Below, piece after piece: positions 1 through 8,894 of a stretch of 64,000 bases of DNA. The DNA is from Prevotella sp. GTDB taxonomy: Bacteria > Bacteroidota > Bacteroidia > Bacteroidales > Bacteroidaceae. Numbering within the stretch: the first letter of the stretch is position 1; each line of letters starts with the position of its first letter. The DNA is taken from positions 1 to 64,000 of the forward strand of contig SUYI01000009.1 in the NCBI GenBank assembly GCA_015060485.1, written 5' to 3'. The notes under the pieces were generated by a model, which saw only the letters and a list, made by a program, of their open reading frames with translations, did no database searches and was not told where the DNA came from. Position numbers and translations under genes: made by a program.

Positions 1-906
1 GTATGCTTCCTGGACTGTGCCCGCAAGGCTAAGGGCTGCAAGGGCGACTGCTGCAAGAAGGAAGGTGCCAAGACACGCATCATCGAGGACGGTGGTACGG
101 GTGCCTACAAGGTCATCATGAAAGAGGAGAGCGACCTGAAAGAACATACCGTGTTCGTGCCGCAGGACCTGACGAAGTTTAATGCCCAGCACCCGCTGCC
201 CATCCTGGTATGGGGCAATGGTGCCTGTGCCAACTCGCCCTTCGAACACATGAATTTCCTGAACGAGATAGCCTCGAACGGATACATCGTGCTGGCTACG
301 GGTAACATCCCCATGACGGACGAGTGGTACAAGGGTCCCATGTCGCGCTCAGAGCAGCAGATCGAGAGTATCGACTGGGCTTTCAAGCAGAATGACGACC
401 CCCAGTCGCCTTACTACCAGAAGCTGGACGTGAAGAACATCTGTGTGGCAGGTATGTCGTGCGGTGGTCTGCAGACCCTGTTCAACTGTGCCGACAAGCG
501 CATCACCACCATCATGATCTGCAACAGTGGACTCTTTAACCAGCAGAATGCCGGTCAGGCCGTAGGCGGTATGCCGATGCCCAAGAAGGACAAGCTGAAC
601 GAGTTGCATACACCTATTATGTATATGCTGGGCGGCAAGGAGGACATTGCCTACGAGAACGGTATGGACGATTTCCATCGCATCAGTCATGTGCCCGCCG
701 TTGCCATCAACTTCCCCGTAGGTCACGGTGGCACCTATCGCGAGGCTCACGGCGGTGAGTTCACCATCCCCGCACTGGCTTGGCTGAACTGGCAGCTGAA
801 GGGCGACCAGGAAGCCGCCAAGATGTTTATCGGCAAGAAGCCCCAACTGCTCGACCGCAAAGACTGGACGATAGAGAAGAACAAGCTGTTCCAGCAGCTG
901 AAGTAG
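1..906 (+). CDS. Alpha/beta-hydrolase esterase, 5' end outside window
   Basis: The frame is open to the left edge, so the protein begins before base 1; the ATG at 118 in the ORF track is internal. The visible part is an alpha/beta hydrolase: a strand ending in LVWGNGAC, a nucleophile elbow GMSCGG (Ser codon at 457), an acid-bearing stretch GGKEDI and a late His in GHGGTYR. A Cys-rich stretch (CKGDCC) precedes the hydrolase fold. It lies 36 bp ahead of a CE15-GH97 enzyme and in line with GH3 and GH10-CE1 genes, so an acetyl- or feruloyl-esterase acting on xylan is the best guess. The CE family cannot be fixed from this fragment, and the signal peptide is not visible. Confidence 0.75.
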   Translation, partial: VCFLDCARKAKGCKGDCCKKEGAKTRIIEDGGTGAYKVIMKEESDLKEHTVFVPQDLTKFNAQHPLPILVWGNGACANSPFEHMNFLNEIASNGYIVLATGNIPMTDEWYKGPMSRSEQQIESIDWAFKQNDDPQSPYYQKLDVKNICVAGMSCGGLQTLFNCADKRITTIMICNSGLFNQQNAGQAVGGMPMPKKDKLNELHTPIMYMLGGKEDIAYENGMDDFHRISHVPAVAINFPVGHGGTYREAHGGEFTIPALAWLNWQLKGDQEAAKMFIGKKPQLLDRKDWTIEKNKLFQQLK

Positions 907-942
907 ACTAATCCCTTTTCCTTTTCCATAAAACTAACCTCT

Positions 943-3897
943 GTGAAGAAACTTTTATCGACTATTTCATTTACTTTGATTACACTGGGTGGATGGTCGC
1001 AAGGAGCGACCACCCCCTTGGTGTATGACGTGGAACACACGGGCAGTAAAATGCCTAAGCCTATGATGCCTGCTGCCGACGAGTTACCCATTGTCCGCGA
1101 ACTGCCTGATGCCCTGGAGGGTGTCACGAGTTTTGCCGACTGGACCCGCAGACGCAGCGATATCGGACACATGATCCAGCACTACGGCATCGGTGAGAAG
1201 CCCACAGTCAAGTCGAAGCAGGTAAAGGCCCGCATGGACGGCGACACGCTGTTTGTCGACGTGAAGGTCGGCAAGCAGACGCTGACGCTGAAGTCGACGA
1301 TACGCTATCCGAAGGTGGGTCAGCCGCCTTATGCGCTGATGATCGGCACGGACATGATTGCCCTGCCCCGACAACTGTTCGAGGACAGAGCTATTGCCAC
1401 TGCCACCTTCACCTCGGCGCAGGTGAACGACTACAAGCAGTTCGGCAAACATAACGACAGAGGAGGTCACGCCTTCGACAGACTCTATCCGGAACTGAAG
1501 GACAACGGCGCCTACAGCGAGTGGGCATGGGGCATGAGCCGACTGATTGACGGACTGCAGCAGCTGGGTCCTGAGAAGACGAAGATTGACGTGAGGCGTA
1601 TTGGTGTGACGGGGTGTTCGTATGCCGGTAAGATGGCACTCTACTGTGGTGCCTTCGACGAGCGTATCGCCTTGACCATCGCCCAGGAACCTGGCGGCGG
1701 TGGTGCGGCAGCGTGGAGAAAGTCGCACGAAGCGACGTTGGCAGGCAGGAATGTGGAAGACTTGGACAAGACCGACTATCATTGGTTCTTGGAGAGCCAG
1801 AAGGAGAATTTCCGAGGCGACAGCGTCTATCGGCTGCCCTACGACCAGCACGAGTTGTGTGCGATGGTATGTCCGCGTGCCCTGTTGCTGTTGGGAAATA
1901 CCGACTACGAATGGCTTACCGACCCCGCTATGGAGGCTTCGGCCAAGGCTGCCTATCAGGTATGGCAGCGTTTCGGCATTGCCGACCGTATGTCGTGGAG
2001 CATTGTCGGCGGTCACGGCCACTGTCAGCTGCCCCAAAGCCAGTTCCCCATCGTGCAGTCGTTCATAGACCGCTTCCTGCTGGGTCAGGCTCCCAAGGAG
2101 CAGCAGACGATGGTGTCGCCCAATGGGTTGTTGAACATCGACGTGAAGGGCGAGAATCTGGTAGTTAATTACGACGGAAAGAAGGCGTTGGAACTGACGG
2201 GCATGGGCCTGAGCAATACGGATTTCGTGAATTGGACGGGCCCTGTGAAGGCTGATTACCAGATGCTGACCGGCAAACGCCTGCATTGTACGAACGAGGC
2301 CAACGAGTATCGTTGCGGCAACCTGGTACTGCGGGTGTATAACGACGGCATTGCTTTCCGCTATGAATATACGAACCTGCAAAACGAGAAACATCCTGAT
2401 GAGCAGACCGCTTATATCATCCCTGAGGGGACCAAACGCTGGATGCTGCAGTGGAGCGACGGCTACGAGGGATTCTTCCCCATGACGACCACAGCCAATG
2501 TGAAGACGCTGGGCGGCTTTGGTGGTTCGATAGTCACGGATAAAATCAATACCCACTGGGGTTATCCGCTGTTAATAGAAGCCTCCCCCAGCCCCTCCAA
2601 AGGAGGGGGGATTTATGCGCTGATCACCGAGGCCAACATCGAGCGCCGGCAGAGTGCGTCGAGCCTGTTTAATGAAGGTGAGGTGTTCCGCGTGGTGCAA
2701 GACCAGAACGACTTGGATTTGACGGGTGCTTGGCATACCCCTTGGCGCGTCGTCATCATCGGAAAACTGGCTGATATCGTCGAGTCGACGCTGGTCACCG
2801 ACGTCAGTGAGCCGTCAAAGATGGCTGATACCGGCTGGATCAAACCCGGTGTAGTGTCGTGGATCTATTGGGCCAACAACCACGGGTCGAACGACTACAA
2901 CATCATCAAGAAATATGTGGATATGGCCGTCGAGCTGAAGCTGCCGTATGTACTCATCGACGCCGAATGGGACGAGATGAACAAGGTGACCACGAACGAA
3001 GGCAAGACCATTGAAGATGCCGTAGCCTACGCCAACTCGAAGGGTGTCAAACCGCTTATCTGGTATAATTCCTGCATCGGTTGGATAGATGGCGCTCCCG
3101 GACCGAAGTTCCGCCTGAACAAGCCCGAGGACCGTGAGAAGGAATTTGCCTGGTGCGAGAAGATCGGTGTGGCTGGAGTGAAGATAGACTTCTTCAGCGG
3201 TGACAACCAGGCTAATATGGACTATTGTCAGGACTTGCTGGAGAGTGCGGCTCGTCACCATCTGCTGGTGAATTTCCATGGTGCCCCCATTCCCCGCGGA
3301 TGGCAGCGCACCTATCCGAACCTGTTGTCGACGGAGGGCGTCTATGGTGCTGAGTGGTATAACAACGTGCCTCACTTCACGAAGAAGGCCGCCAGTCACA
3401 ACGCCACGTTACCCTTTACGCGTAACGTCATTGGCCCGATGGACTATACGCCCTGTGCCTTCAGCGATTCGCAGCATCCGCACATTACGTCGAATGCCCA
3501 CGAGCTGGCACTGACGGTGCTGTACGAGAGCGGACTGCAGCACTTGGCCGACCGTCCGGAGAGTTTCCTGGCACAACCCCAAGAGGTGCAGGATTTTCTG
3601 GGACAGTTGCCTACCGTATGGGACGAGACGCGTTTTGTGTCGGGCTATCCCGGCGAGAGTGCCGTGTTGGCCCGCAGAAGTGGCAAGACGTGGTATGTGG
3701 CAGGCATCAATGGTACGGACAATGTGCTGACGCTGGCCATTCCGACAGGGATTCTGAAGGACCTGGGAACCAAGATGACGCTGTTTGCCGACAGTGGCAA
3801 TGCCGAGACACCTTGGAACATCACTTCGTTGGATGCTATGCCGGAAAGCATTGCCTGCCAGCCGCGCGGAGGCTTTGTTATTAAGATTGAAGAGTAA
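943..3897 (+). CDS. CE15 glucuronoyl esterase-GH97 glycosidase fusion
   Basis: Starts with GTG; this start is preferred because it gives a clear signal peptide (MKKLLSTISFTLITLGG). Residues about 60-375 are CE15-like: serine in GCSYAGK (Ser226), the QEPGGGGAAAWR stretch and a His in GGHGHCQ (His358 or 360). CE15 enzymes cut glucuronoyl esters between lignin and xylan. From about residue 385 follows a full GH97: N-terminal beta-sandwich, then the barrel with KIDFF (Asp749) and STEGVYGAEW (Glu798), placed like the nucleophile and acid/base of retaining alpha-galactosidase-type GH97 enzymes. At 984 residues both modules are full length. An in-frame GC-rich repeat lies in the GH97 N-terminal part (about residues 548-556). 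The next gene begins 9 bp after the stop. The galactosidase call is inference. Confidence 0.85.
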   Translation: MKKLLSTISFTLITLGGWSQGATTPLVYDVEHTGSKMPKPMMPAADELPIVRELPDALEGVTSFADWTRRRSDIGHMIQHYGIGEKPTVKSKQVKARMDGDTLFVDVKVGKQTLTLKSTIRYPKVGQPPYALMIGTDMIALPRQLFEDRAIATATFTSAQVNDYKQFGKHNDRGGHAFDRLYPELKDNGAYSEWAWGMSRLIDGLQQLGPEKTKIDVRRIGVTGCSYAGKMALYCGAFDERIALTIAQEPGGGGAAAWRKSHEATLAGRNVEDLDKTDYHWFLESQKENFRGDSVYRLPYDQHELCAMVCPRALLLLGNTDYEWLTDPAMEASAKAAYQVWQRFGIADRMSWSIVGGHGHCQLPQSQFPIVQSFIDRFLLGQAPKEQQTMVSPNGLLNIDVKGENLVVNYDGKKALELTGMGLSNTDFVNWTGPVKADYQMLTGKRLHCTNEANEYRCGNLVLRVYNDGIAFRYEYTNLQNEKHPDEQTAYIIPEGTKRWMLQWSDGYEGFFPMTTTANVKTLGGFGGSIVTDKINTHWGYPLLIEASPSPSKGGGIYALITEANIERRQSASSLFNEGEVFRVVQDQNDLDLTGAWHTPWRVVIIGKLADIVESTLVTDVSEPSKMADTGWIKPGVVSWIYWANNHGSNDYNIIKKYVDMAVELKLPYVLIDAEWDEMNKVTTNEGKTIEDAVAYANSKGVKPLIWYNSCIGWIDGAPGPKFRLNKPEDREKEFAWCEKIGVAGVKIDFFSGDNQANMDYCQDLLESAARHHLLVNFHGAPIPRGWQRTYPNLLSTEGVYGAEWYNNVPHFTKKAASHNATLPFTRNVIGPMDYTPCAFSDSQHPHITSNAHELALTVLYESGLQHLADRPESFLAQPQEVQDFLGQLPTVWDETRFVSGYPGESAVLARRSGKTWYVAGINGTDNVLTLAIPTGILKDLGTKMTLFADSGNAETPWNITSLDAMPESIACQPRGGFVIKIEE
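2583..2611. repeat. In-frame palindromic repeat, family A copy 1
   Basis: A hairpin-forming GC-rich element (CCCCTCC-AA-AGGAGGGG) sits inside the GH97 module and is translated as ASPSPSKGGG without shifting the frame. Three related copies occur at 24661, 38866 and 40187, each inside a coding gene. Confidence 0.75.
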
Positions 3898-3906
3898 ATC
3901 AAAGTT

Positions 3907-6498
3907 ATGAAAAAACGCTTATTATCAACATTCGTGGTGTGCTGTGCCGGCCTGATGGTGTCGGCACAGACGTACCCTTATCAGAATCCGAACCTATCGG
4001 CGCTGGAACGTGCCAAGGACTTGTGCTCGCGACTGACGTTGGAGGAGAAGGCTCAGCTGATGCTGGATGAGAGTCCGGCCATTCCCCGTCTGGGCATCAA
4101 GAAGTTCTTCTGGTGGAGCGAGGCGCTGCATGGTGCGGCCAACATGGGTAATGTCACTGTGTTCCCCGAGCCGATAGCTATGGCTTCGTCGTTTAACCCC
4201 GACTTATTATATAAGGTGTTCGATGCTGCCTCGACGGAGTTCCGTGCGCAGTATAACGAGCGCATGTATCGTGGCTCGGGCGAGGACGAGAAATTCCACA
4301 GCCTGTCGGTATGGACGCCGAACGTGAACATCTTCCGTGACCCGCGATGGGGCAGGGGACAGGAAACCTACGGCGAGGATCCCTATCTGACCTCAGTGAT
4401 GGGTGTGCAGGTAGTGAAGGGCTTGCAGGGTCCTGAGGAGGCGAAGTATCGTAAGCTGTGGGCTTGTGCCAAGCACTATGCTGTGCACAGCGGTCCGGAA
4501 TATACGCGTCACTCGGCCAACCTGACCAACGTATCGCCACGCGATATGTGGGAGACGTATATGCCCGCTTTCAAAACGCTGGTGCAGGATGCGAAGGTTC
4601 GCGAGGTGATGTGTGCCTATCAGCGGTTGGACGACGACCCCTGCTGTGGCTCGAACCGCTTGTTGCAGACCATCCTTCGCGACGAGTGGGGCTTCCAGTA
4701 TCTGGTGGTGAGCGACTGCGGTGCTGTCAGCGATTTCTATACTTCGCACAAGAGTTCTAGCGACTCCATCCATGCCTCGGCTAAGGCTACGCTGGCCGGT
4801 ACTGATGTGGAATGTGGCTTTGCCTATGCCTATAAGGGCATTCCCGATGCCGTGCGTCGCGGTTTTATCACAGAGGCAGAAGTCGACAAACATGTCATTC
4901 GCCTGTTGGAAGGCCGTTTCGACTTGGGTGAGATGGACGATCCCTCGCTGGTAGAATGGTCGAAGATTCCTTATTCAGCGATGTCTACCAAGGAGTCGGC
5001 CAACATCTCGCTGGCTATGGCGCGTCAGGCCATTGTGCTTTTGCAGAATAAAGGAAATATCCTGCCTCTGAAGAAAAATGCAGAAAAGATTGCCGTCATT
5101 GGTCCGAATGCCGACAATGCTCCGATGATGTGGGGTAACTACAATGGTATGCCTAACCACACCGTCACTATTCTTGACGGCATCAAGGCCAAGCAGAAGA
5201 GGCTGTATTATGCCAAGGGTTGTGACCTGACCTACGATCAGGTGATGGATTGCCAGTTGGCTAACCAATGCAGTTTCGAGGGCAAGAAAGGCATGAAGGG
5301 CACCTTCTGGAACAACCGCCGTATGGAGGGCAAACCTGTAACGACGCAGTACTACACCACACCGCTGGCAGTAACGACGGCAGGTATGCACAATTTCGCC
5401 CCAGGCGTACAGATAGAGGACTTCTCTGCTAAATACGAGACCGTATTCACCCCTAAAGAGTCTGGTGAGTATGTGGTGAACGTAGAGGGTACAGGCCATT
5501 TCGAGCTCTACATCGACGGCGAGCGCAAGTTCCGTCACCACATTTGGAGAACCACTCCCAATCGTGTGCCCATCCAGGCCGAGAAGGGCAAGAGCTACAA
5601 TATCGAGGTGCGTTTCTCGCATATCCAAACCTACAATGCCGATCTGAAGATCAATGTGGCGAAGGAGTTGCCCATCGACTATCAGCAGACCATTGCCCAG
5701 CTGAAGGGTATCGACAAGGTCGTCTTCGTGGGAGGCATCGCCCCCAGTTTGGAAGGCGAGGAGATGCCCGTGGATATAGACGGTTTCAAGGGTGGCGACC
5801 GTACCCATATCGAACTGCCTAAGGTGCAGCGTGATTTCCTGAAGGCCCTGAAAGCTGCCGGTAAGCAGGTCATCTTCGTCAACTGCTCTGGTTCTTGTAT
5901 TGCCTTGGAGCCTGAGACGGAGAGTTGCGACGCCATCGTACAGGCATGGTATTCAGGACAGGAGGGTGGCACGGCTGTTGCCGACGTGCTCTTTGGCGAT
6001 GTGAACCCCAGCGGCAAGCTTCCCGTCACGTTCTACAAGTCGAGCAGTCAGCTGCCCGACTACGAGGACTATTCGATGAAGGGCCGTACGTATCGTTACT
6101 TCAATGATGCGCTGTTCCCCTTCGGATTTGGACTGAGCTACACACAGTTTGAACTGGGTGATCCAAGCATCATCAATACATCTGATGAGAATTCCGGCTT
6201 CAATATTGCCGTTCCCGTGGCTAACACGGGAAAGCAGGATGGTTCGGAAACGGTGCAGCTCTACATCCGTAACCTGCAAGACCCCGATGGTCCGCTGAAG
6301 TCGCTGCGTGCTTTCCAGCGCGTCGAGGTGAAGGCTGGACAGACGGTAACCGTCAATCTGACGCTTGACCGCAAGAGTTTCGAGTTCTGGGATGCCGAGA
6401 CGAACACCATGCGTGTGAAGCCTGGTAAGTATGAGATTCTCATCGGCAACAGCTCACTCGACAAGGATCTGAAGAAACAGACAATAGACATTCAATAA
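3907..6498 (+). CDS. GH3 beta-xylosidase/glucosidase with PA14 insert
   Basis: Exported enzyme (signal peptide to about residue 20, VSAQT). The GH3 N-terminal barrel carries WWSEALHG, the AKHYAVHSGPE stretch and the nucleophile in VVSDCGAV (Asp270). A PA14-type carbohydrate-binding insert follows at about residues 460-590 (GEYVVNVEGTGHFELYIDGE), then the rest of the second GH3 domain, and a fibronectin III-like domain at the end (SETVQLYIRN). This order is that of Prevotella Xyl3-type beta-xylosidases. It probably trims xylo-oligosaccharides released by the GH10 enzyme encoded next. It starts 9 bp after the CE15-GH97 gene and ends 27 bp before the GH10-CE1 gene, so the genes are likely co-transcribed. 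Beta-glucosidase activity cannot be excluded. Confidence 0.9.
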   Translation: MKKRLLSTFVVCCAGLMVSAQTYPYQNPNLSALERAKDLCSRLTLEEKAQLMLDESPAIPRLGIKKFFWWSEALHGAANMGNVTVFPEPIAMASSFNPDLLYKVFDAASTEFRAQYNERMYRGSGEDEKFHSLSVWTPNVNIFRDPRWGRGQETYGEDPYLTSVMGVQVVKGLQGPEEAKYRKLWACAKHYAVHSGPEYTRHSANLTNVSPRDMWETYMPAFKTLVQDAKVREVMCAYQRLDDDPCCGSNRLLQTILRDEWGFQYLVVSDCGAVSDFYTSHKSSSDSIHASAKATLAGTDVECGFAYAYKGIPDAVRRGFITEAEVDKHVIRLLEGRFDLGEMDDPSLVEWSKIPYSAMSTKESANISLAMARQAIVLLQNKGNILPLKKNAEKIAVIGPNADNAPMMWGNYNGMPNHTVTILDGIKAKQKRLYYAKGCDLTYDQVMDCQLANQCSFEGKKGMKGTFWNNRRMEGKPVTTQYYTTPLAVTTAGMHNFAPGVQIEDFSAKYETVFTPKESGEYVVNVEGTGHFELYIDGERKFRHHIWRTTPNRVPIQAEKGKSYNIEVRFSHIQTYNADLKINVAKELPIDYQQTIAQLKGIDKVVFVGGIAPSLEGEEMPVDIDGFKGGDRTHIELPKVQRDFLKALKAAGKQVIFVNCSGSCIALEPETESCDAIVQAWYSGQEGGTAVADVLFGDVNPSGKLPVTFYKSSSQLPDYEDYSMKGRTYRYFNDALFPFGFGLSYTQFELGDPSIINTSDENSGFNIAVPVANTGKQDGSETVQLYIRNLQDPDGPLKSLRAFQRVEVKAGQTVTVNLTLDRKSFEFWDAETNTMRVKPGKYEILIGNSSLDKDLKKQTIDIQ

Positions 6499-6525
6499 TA
6501 ATCATTAACATTAAACCATAACAGT

Positions 6526-8712
6526 ATGAAGAAAAGAATTATTTCAGGTCTGATGCTGGCATTTCTTGGCATCACACCAATGCTGGCTCAGTGGGGACGT
6601 CCTGTCGACTATTTCGCAGGCCCTAGTCTGAAGGATGCCTACAAGGATTATTTTACCATCGGTGTAGCTGTCAATCAGAACAACATCTCTGATCCCGCTC
6701 AAAGCGAGATTGTCAAGAAACAGTTCAACAGCGTGACCGCAGAGAACGACTGGAAGCCAGGCGAGATTCATCCGAAGGAGGGCGTCTGGAACTTCGAAAA
6801 GGCCGACAAGATTGCCAACTTCTGCCGTGAGAACGGTATTAAGATGCGTGGTCACTGCCTGTGCTGGCACTCTCAGTTTGCTGACTGGATGTTTACCGAC
6901 AAGAAGGGCAAGCCCGTCAAGAAGGAAGTGTTCTACGAGCGTCTGCGCGACCATATTCACACGGTGGTGAACCGTTATAAGGACGTGGTGTATGCTTGGG
7001 ATGTGGTGAACGAGGCTATGGCCGACGATGGACGTCCATTCGACTTTGTCGATGGTAAGATGGTCAAGGCCAGTCCTTATCGTCAGAGCCGTCATTTCAA
7101 ACTCTGTGGTGATGAGTTCATTGCCAAGGCTTTCGAGTTTGCCCGTGAGGCTGATCCCACCGGTATCCTGATTTATAACGACTACAGCTGCGTGGATAAC
7201 GGCAAGCGTGAGCGTATCTACGAGATGGTGAAGAAGATGAAGGACGCTGGTGTGCCTATCGACGGTATCGGTATGCAGGGCCACTACAACATCTATTTCC
7301 CCGATGAGGACCAGCTGGAGAAGGCCATTCAGCGTTTCTCTGAGATTGTGAATATCATCCACATTACCGAGCTCGACCTCCGTACCAACACCGAGAGTGG
7401 TGGTCAGTTGCGTTTCTCGCGTGGTGAGGCCAAGCCCCAGGCTCCTTATATTGCCACGCTGCAGGAAGACCAGTACAACCGCCTGTTCAAGATTTTCCGC
7501 AAGTATAAGAATGTCGTTAAGAATGTGACCTTCTGGAACCTCAGCGACAAGGACTCTTGGCTCGGTCTCGGCAACCATCCGTTGCCCATCGACGAGAATC
7601 TGAAAGCAAAGCGTTCGTTCCAGGTCATTCGCGACTTCGACGTTAAGCTTGATAATGCAACACCGAAGGACGACTGGGTAGCCAATCCCTGCAACCAGCC
7701 TGGTCAGGAGTATCCTCAGGTGAACAGCGAGGGTTATGCCCGCTTCCGTATCGAGGCTCCCGATGCCAAGTCGGTTATTGTCAGCCTGGGCCTTGGTGGT
7801 CGTGGCGGTACGGTGCTGCGCAAGGATAAGGACGGTGTGTGGACGGGTACCACTGAGGGTCCGATGGATCCTGGTTTCCACTACTATCACCTGACCATCG
7901 ACGGTGGCGTGTTCAACGATCCTGGCACGCACAACTACTTCGGCTCTTGCCGTTGGGAGAGTGGTATCGAGATTCCCGCTCCCGATCAGGATTTCTATGC
8001 TTGGCGCAAGGACATTCCTCACGGAAACATTCAGCAGGTGAACTTCTGGTCTGAGAGCACAGGCAAGATGCAGACTGCCAATGTCTATCTGCCTTATGGC
8101 TATGGCAAACTCGTGAAGGGTAAGCAGGAGCGCTATCCTGTTCTTTACTTGCAGCATGGCTGGGGTGAGAACGAAACCAGCTGGCCCGTACAGGGTAAGG
8201 CCGGCATCATCATGGACAACCTCATTGCTGACGGTAAGATCAAGCCCTTCATTGTGGTGATGGCCTATGGTCTGACCAACGACTTCAAGTTCGGTACTAT
8301 CGGTAAGTTCACTGCCGAAGAGTTCGAGAAGGTGCTCATCGACGAGCTCATCCCCGTCATCGACAAGCAGTTCCTCACCAAGCCCGACAAGTGGAACCGC
8401 GCTATGGCCGGCCTGTCGATGGGTGGCATGGAAACCAAACTCATCACCCTGCGTCGTCCTGAGGTGTTCGGATACTGGGGATTGCTCTCTGGCGGTACCT
8501 ATATGCCGGATGAGATCAAGGATCCGAAGGCTGTGAAGTACATCTTCGTAGGTTGTGGCGACAAGGAGAATCCTGATGGCATCAACAAGAGCGCCGAAGC
8601 TTTGAAGGCTGCTGGTTTCAATGCCGAGGGTCTCGTTTCCGAGGGTACTGCCCACGAGTTCCTCACCTGGCGCCGTTGCCTCGAGAAGATGGCCCAGAGC
8701 TTGTTCAAGTAA
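6526..8712 (+). CDS. xyn10D-fae1A: Bifunctional GH10 endoxylanase-CE1 feruloyl esterase
   Basis: After a signal peptide (ending MLAQ), residues about 25-375 form a GH10 barrel with acid/base Glu163 in WDVVNEA and nucleophile Glu282 in ITELDLRT. Residues about 400-490 are a CBM48/E-set-like sandwich. The rest is a CE1 esterase with Ser631 in GLSMGG and a late His710 in TAHEF. Length (728) and module order match Xyn10D-Fae1A of Prevotella ruminicola. The enzyme would cut the xylan backbone and remove feruloyl groups linking arabinose to lignin. It is the last gene of the xylan run and is followed by a 15-bp-stem hairpin and a terminator. Confidence 0.93.
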   Translation: MKKRIISGLMLAFLGITPMLAQWGRPVDYFAGPSLKDAYKDYFTIGVAVNQNNISDPAQSEIVKKQFNSVTAENDWKPGEIHPKEGVWNFEKADKIANFCRENGIKMRGHCLCWHSQFADWMFTDKKGKPVKKEVFYERLRDHIHTVVNRYKDVVYAWDVVNEAMADDGRPFDFVDGKMVKASPYRQSRHFKLCGDEFIAKAFEFAREADPTGILIYNDYSCVDNGKRERIYEMVKKMKDAGVPIDGIGMQGHYNIYFPDEDQLEKAIQRFSEIVNIIHITELDLRTNTESGGQLRFSRGEAKPQAPYIATLQEDQYNRLFKIFRKYKNVVKNVTFWNLSDKDSWLGLGNHPLPIDENLKAKRSFQVIRDFDVKLDNATPKDDWVANPCNQPGQEYPQVNSEGYARFRIEAPDAKSVIVSLGLGGRGGTVLRKDKDGVWTGTTEGPMDPGFHYYHLTIDGGVFNDPGTHNYFGSCRWESGIEIPAPDQDFYAWRKDIPHGNIQQVNFWSESTGKMQTANVYLPYGYGKLVKGKQERYPVLYLQHGWGENETSWPVQGKAGIIMDNLIADGKIKPFIVVMAYGLTNDFKFGTIGKFTAEEFEKVLIDELIPVIDKQFLTKPDKWNRAMAGLSMGGMETKLITLRRPEVFGYWGLLSGGTYMPDEIKDPKAVKYIFVGCGDKENPDGINKSAEALKAAGFNAEGLVSEGTAHEFLTWRRCLEKMAQSLFK

Positions 8713-8718
8713 AGGGTT

Positions 8719-8761
8719 AGGCTTCATGCCTCGAAGCCTAAGGGTGCGAGGCATGAAGCCT
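8719..8761. repeat. Strong 15-bp inverted repeat after xylan genes
   Basis: AGGCTTCATGCCTCG and its exact complement lie 13 nt apart just after the GH10-CE1 stop. There is no T-run behind it, so a transcript-end stabiliser is as likely as a terminator. Confidence 0.6.
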
Positions 8762-8793
8762 TAGGGCGCAAATCACCCAAGACCAATAAAAAA

Positions 8794-8834
8794 CGTTCGG
8801 AGTATTTTTGGTTACTCCGAACGTATTTTTTTTA
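8794..8834. terminator. Bidirectional terminator between convergent genes
   Basis: An 11-bp stem (CGTTCGGAGTA/TACTCCGAACG) is flanked by an A-run on the left and a T-run on the right. It can end transcription of the GH10-CE1 gene from the left and of alaS from the right. Confidence 0.85.
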
Positions 8835-8894
8835 TTTCGTCCGACAGAATTTTTCTTTCGTCCGACGGAATTTTCGTTTCGTCCGACAGAATTT
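8835..8894. repeat. Three tandem 18-bp repeats at the alaS stop
   Basis: TTTCGTCCGACRGAATTT occurs three times at exactly 21-bp spacing (8835, 8856, 8877). The third copy runs into the alaS stop codon (TTA on this strand, 8893-8895). The role is unknown; three copies with 3-nt spacers do not make a CRISPR. Confidence 0.8.

Noticed and set aside
6544-8754. 736-codon minus-strand ORF opposite the GH10-CE1 gene
   Set aside because: It mirrors a well-supported gene, has no recognisable domain and arises from codon bias of the real gene. Similar antisense ORFs at 1084-2556, 9304-10647 and 14379-16649 were dropped for the same reason.
8835-8894. Three evenly spaced repeats as a possible CRISPR
   Set aside because: Spacers are only 3 nt, there are three units and no cas gene is nearby.
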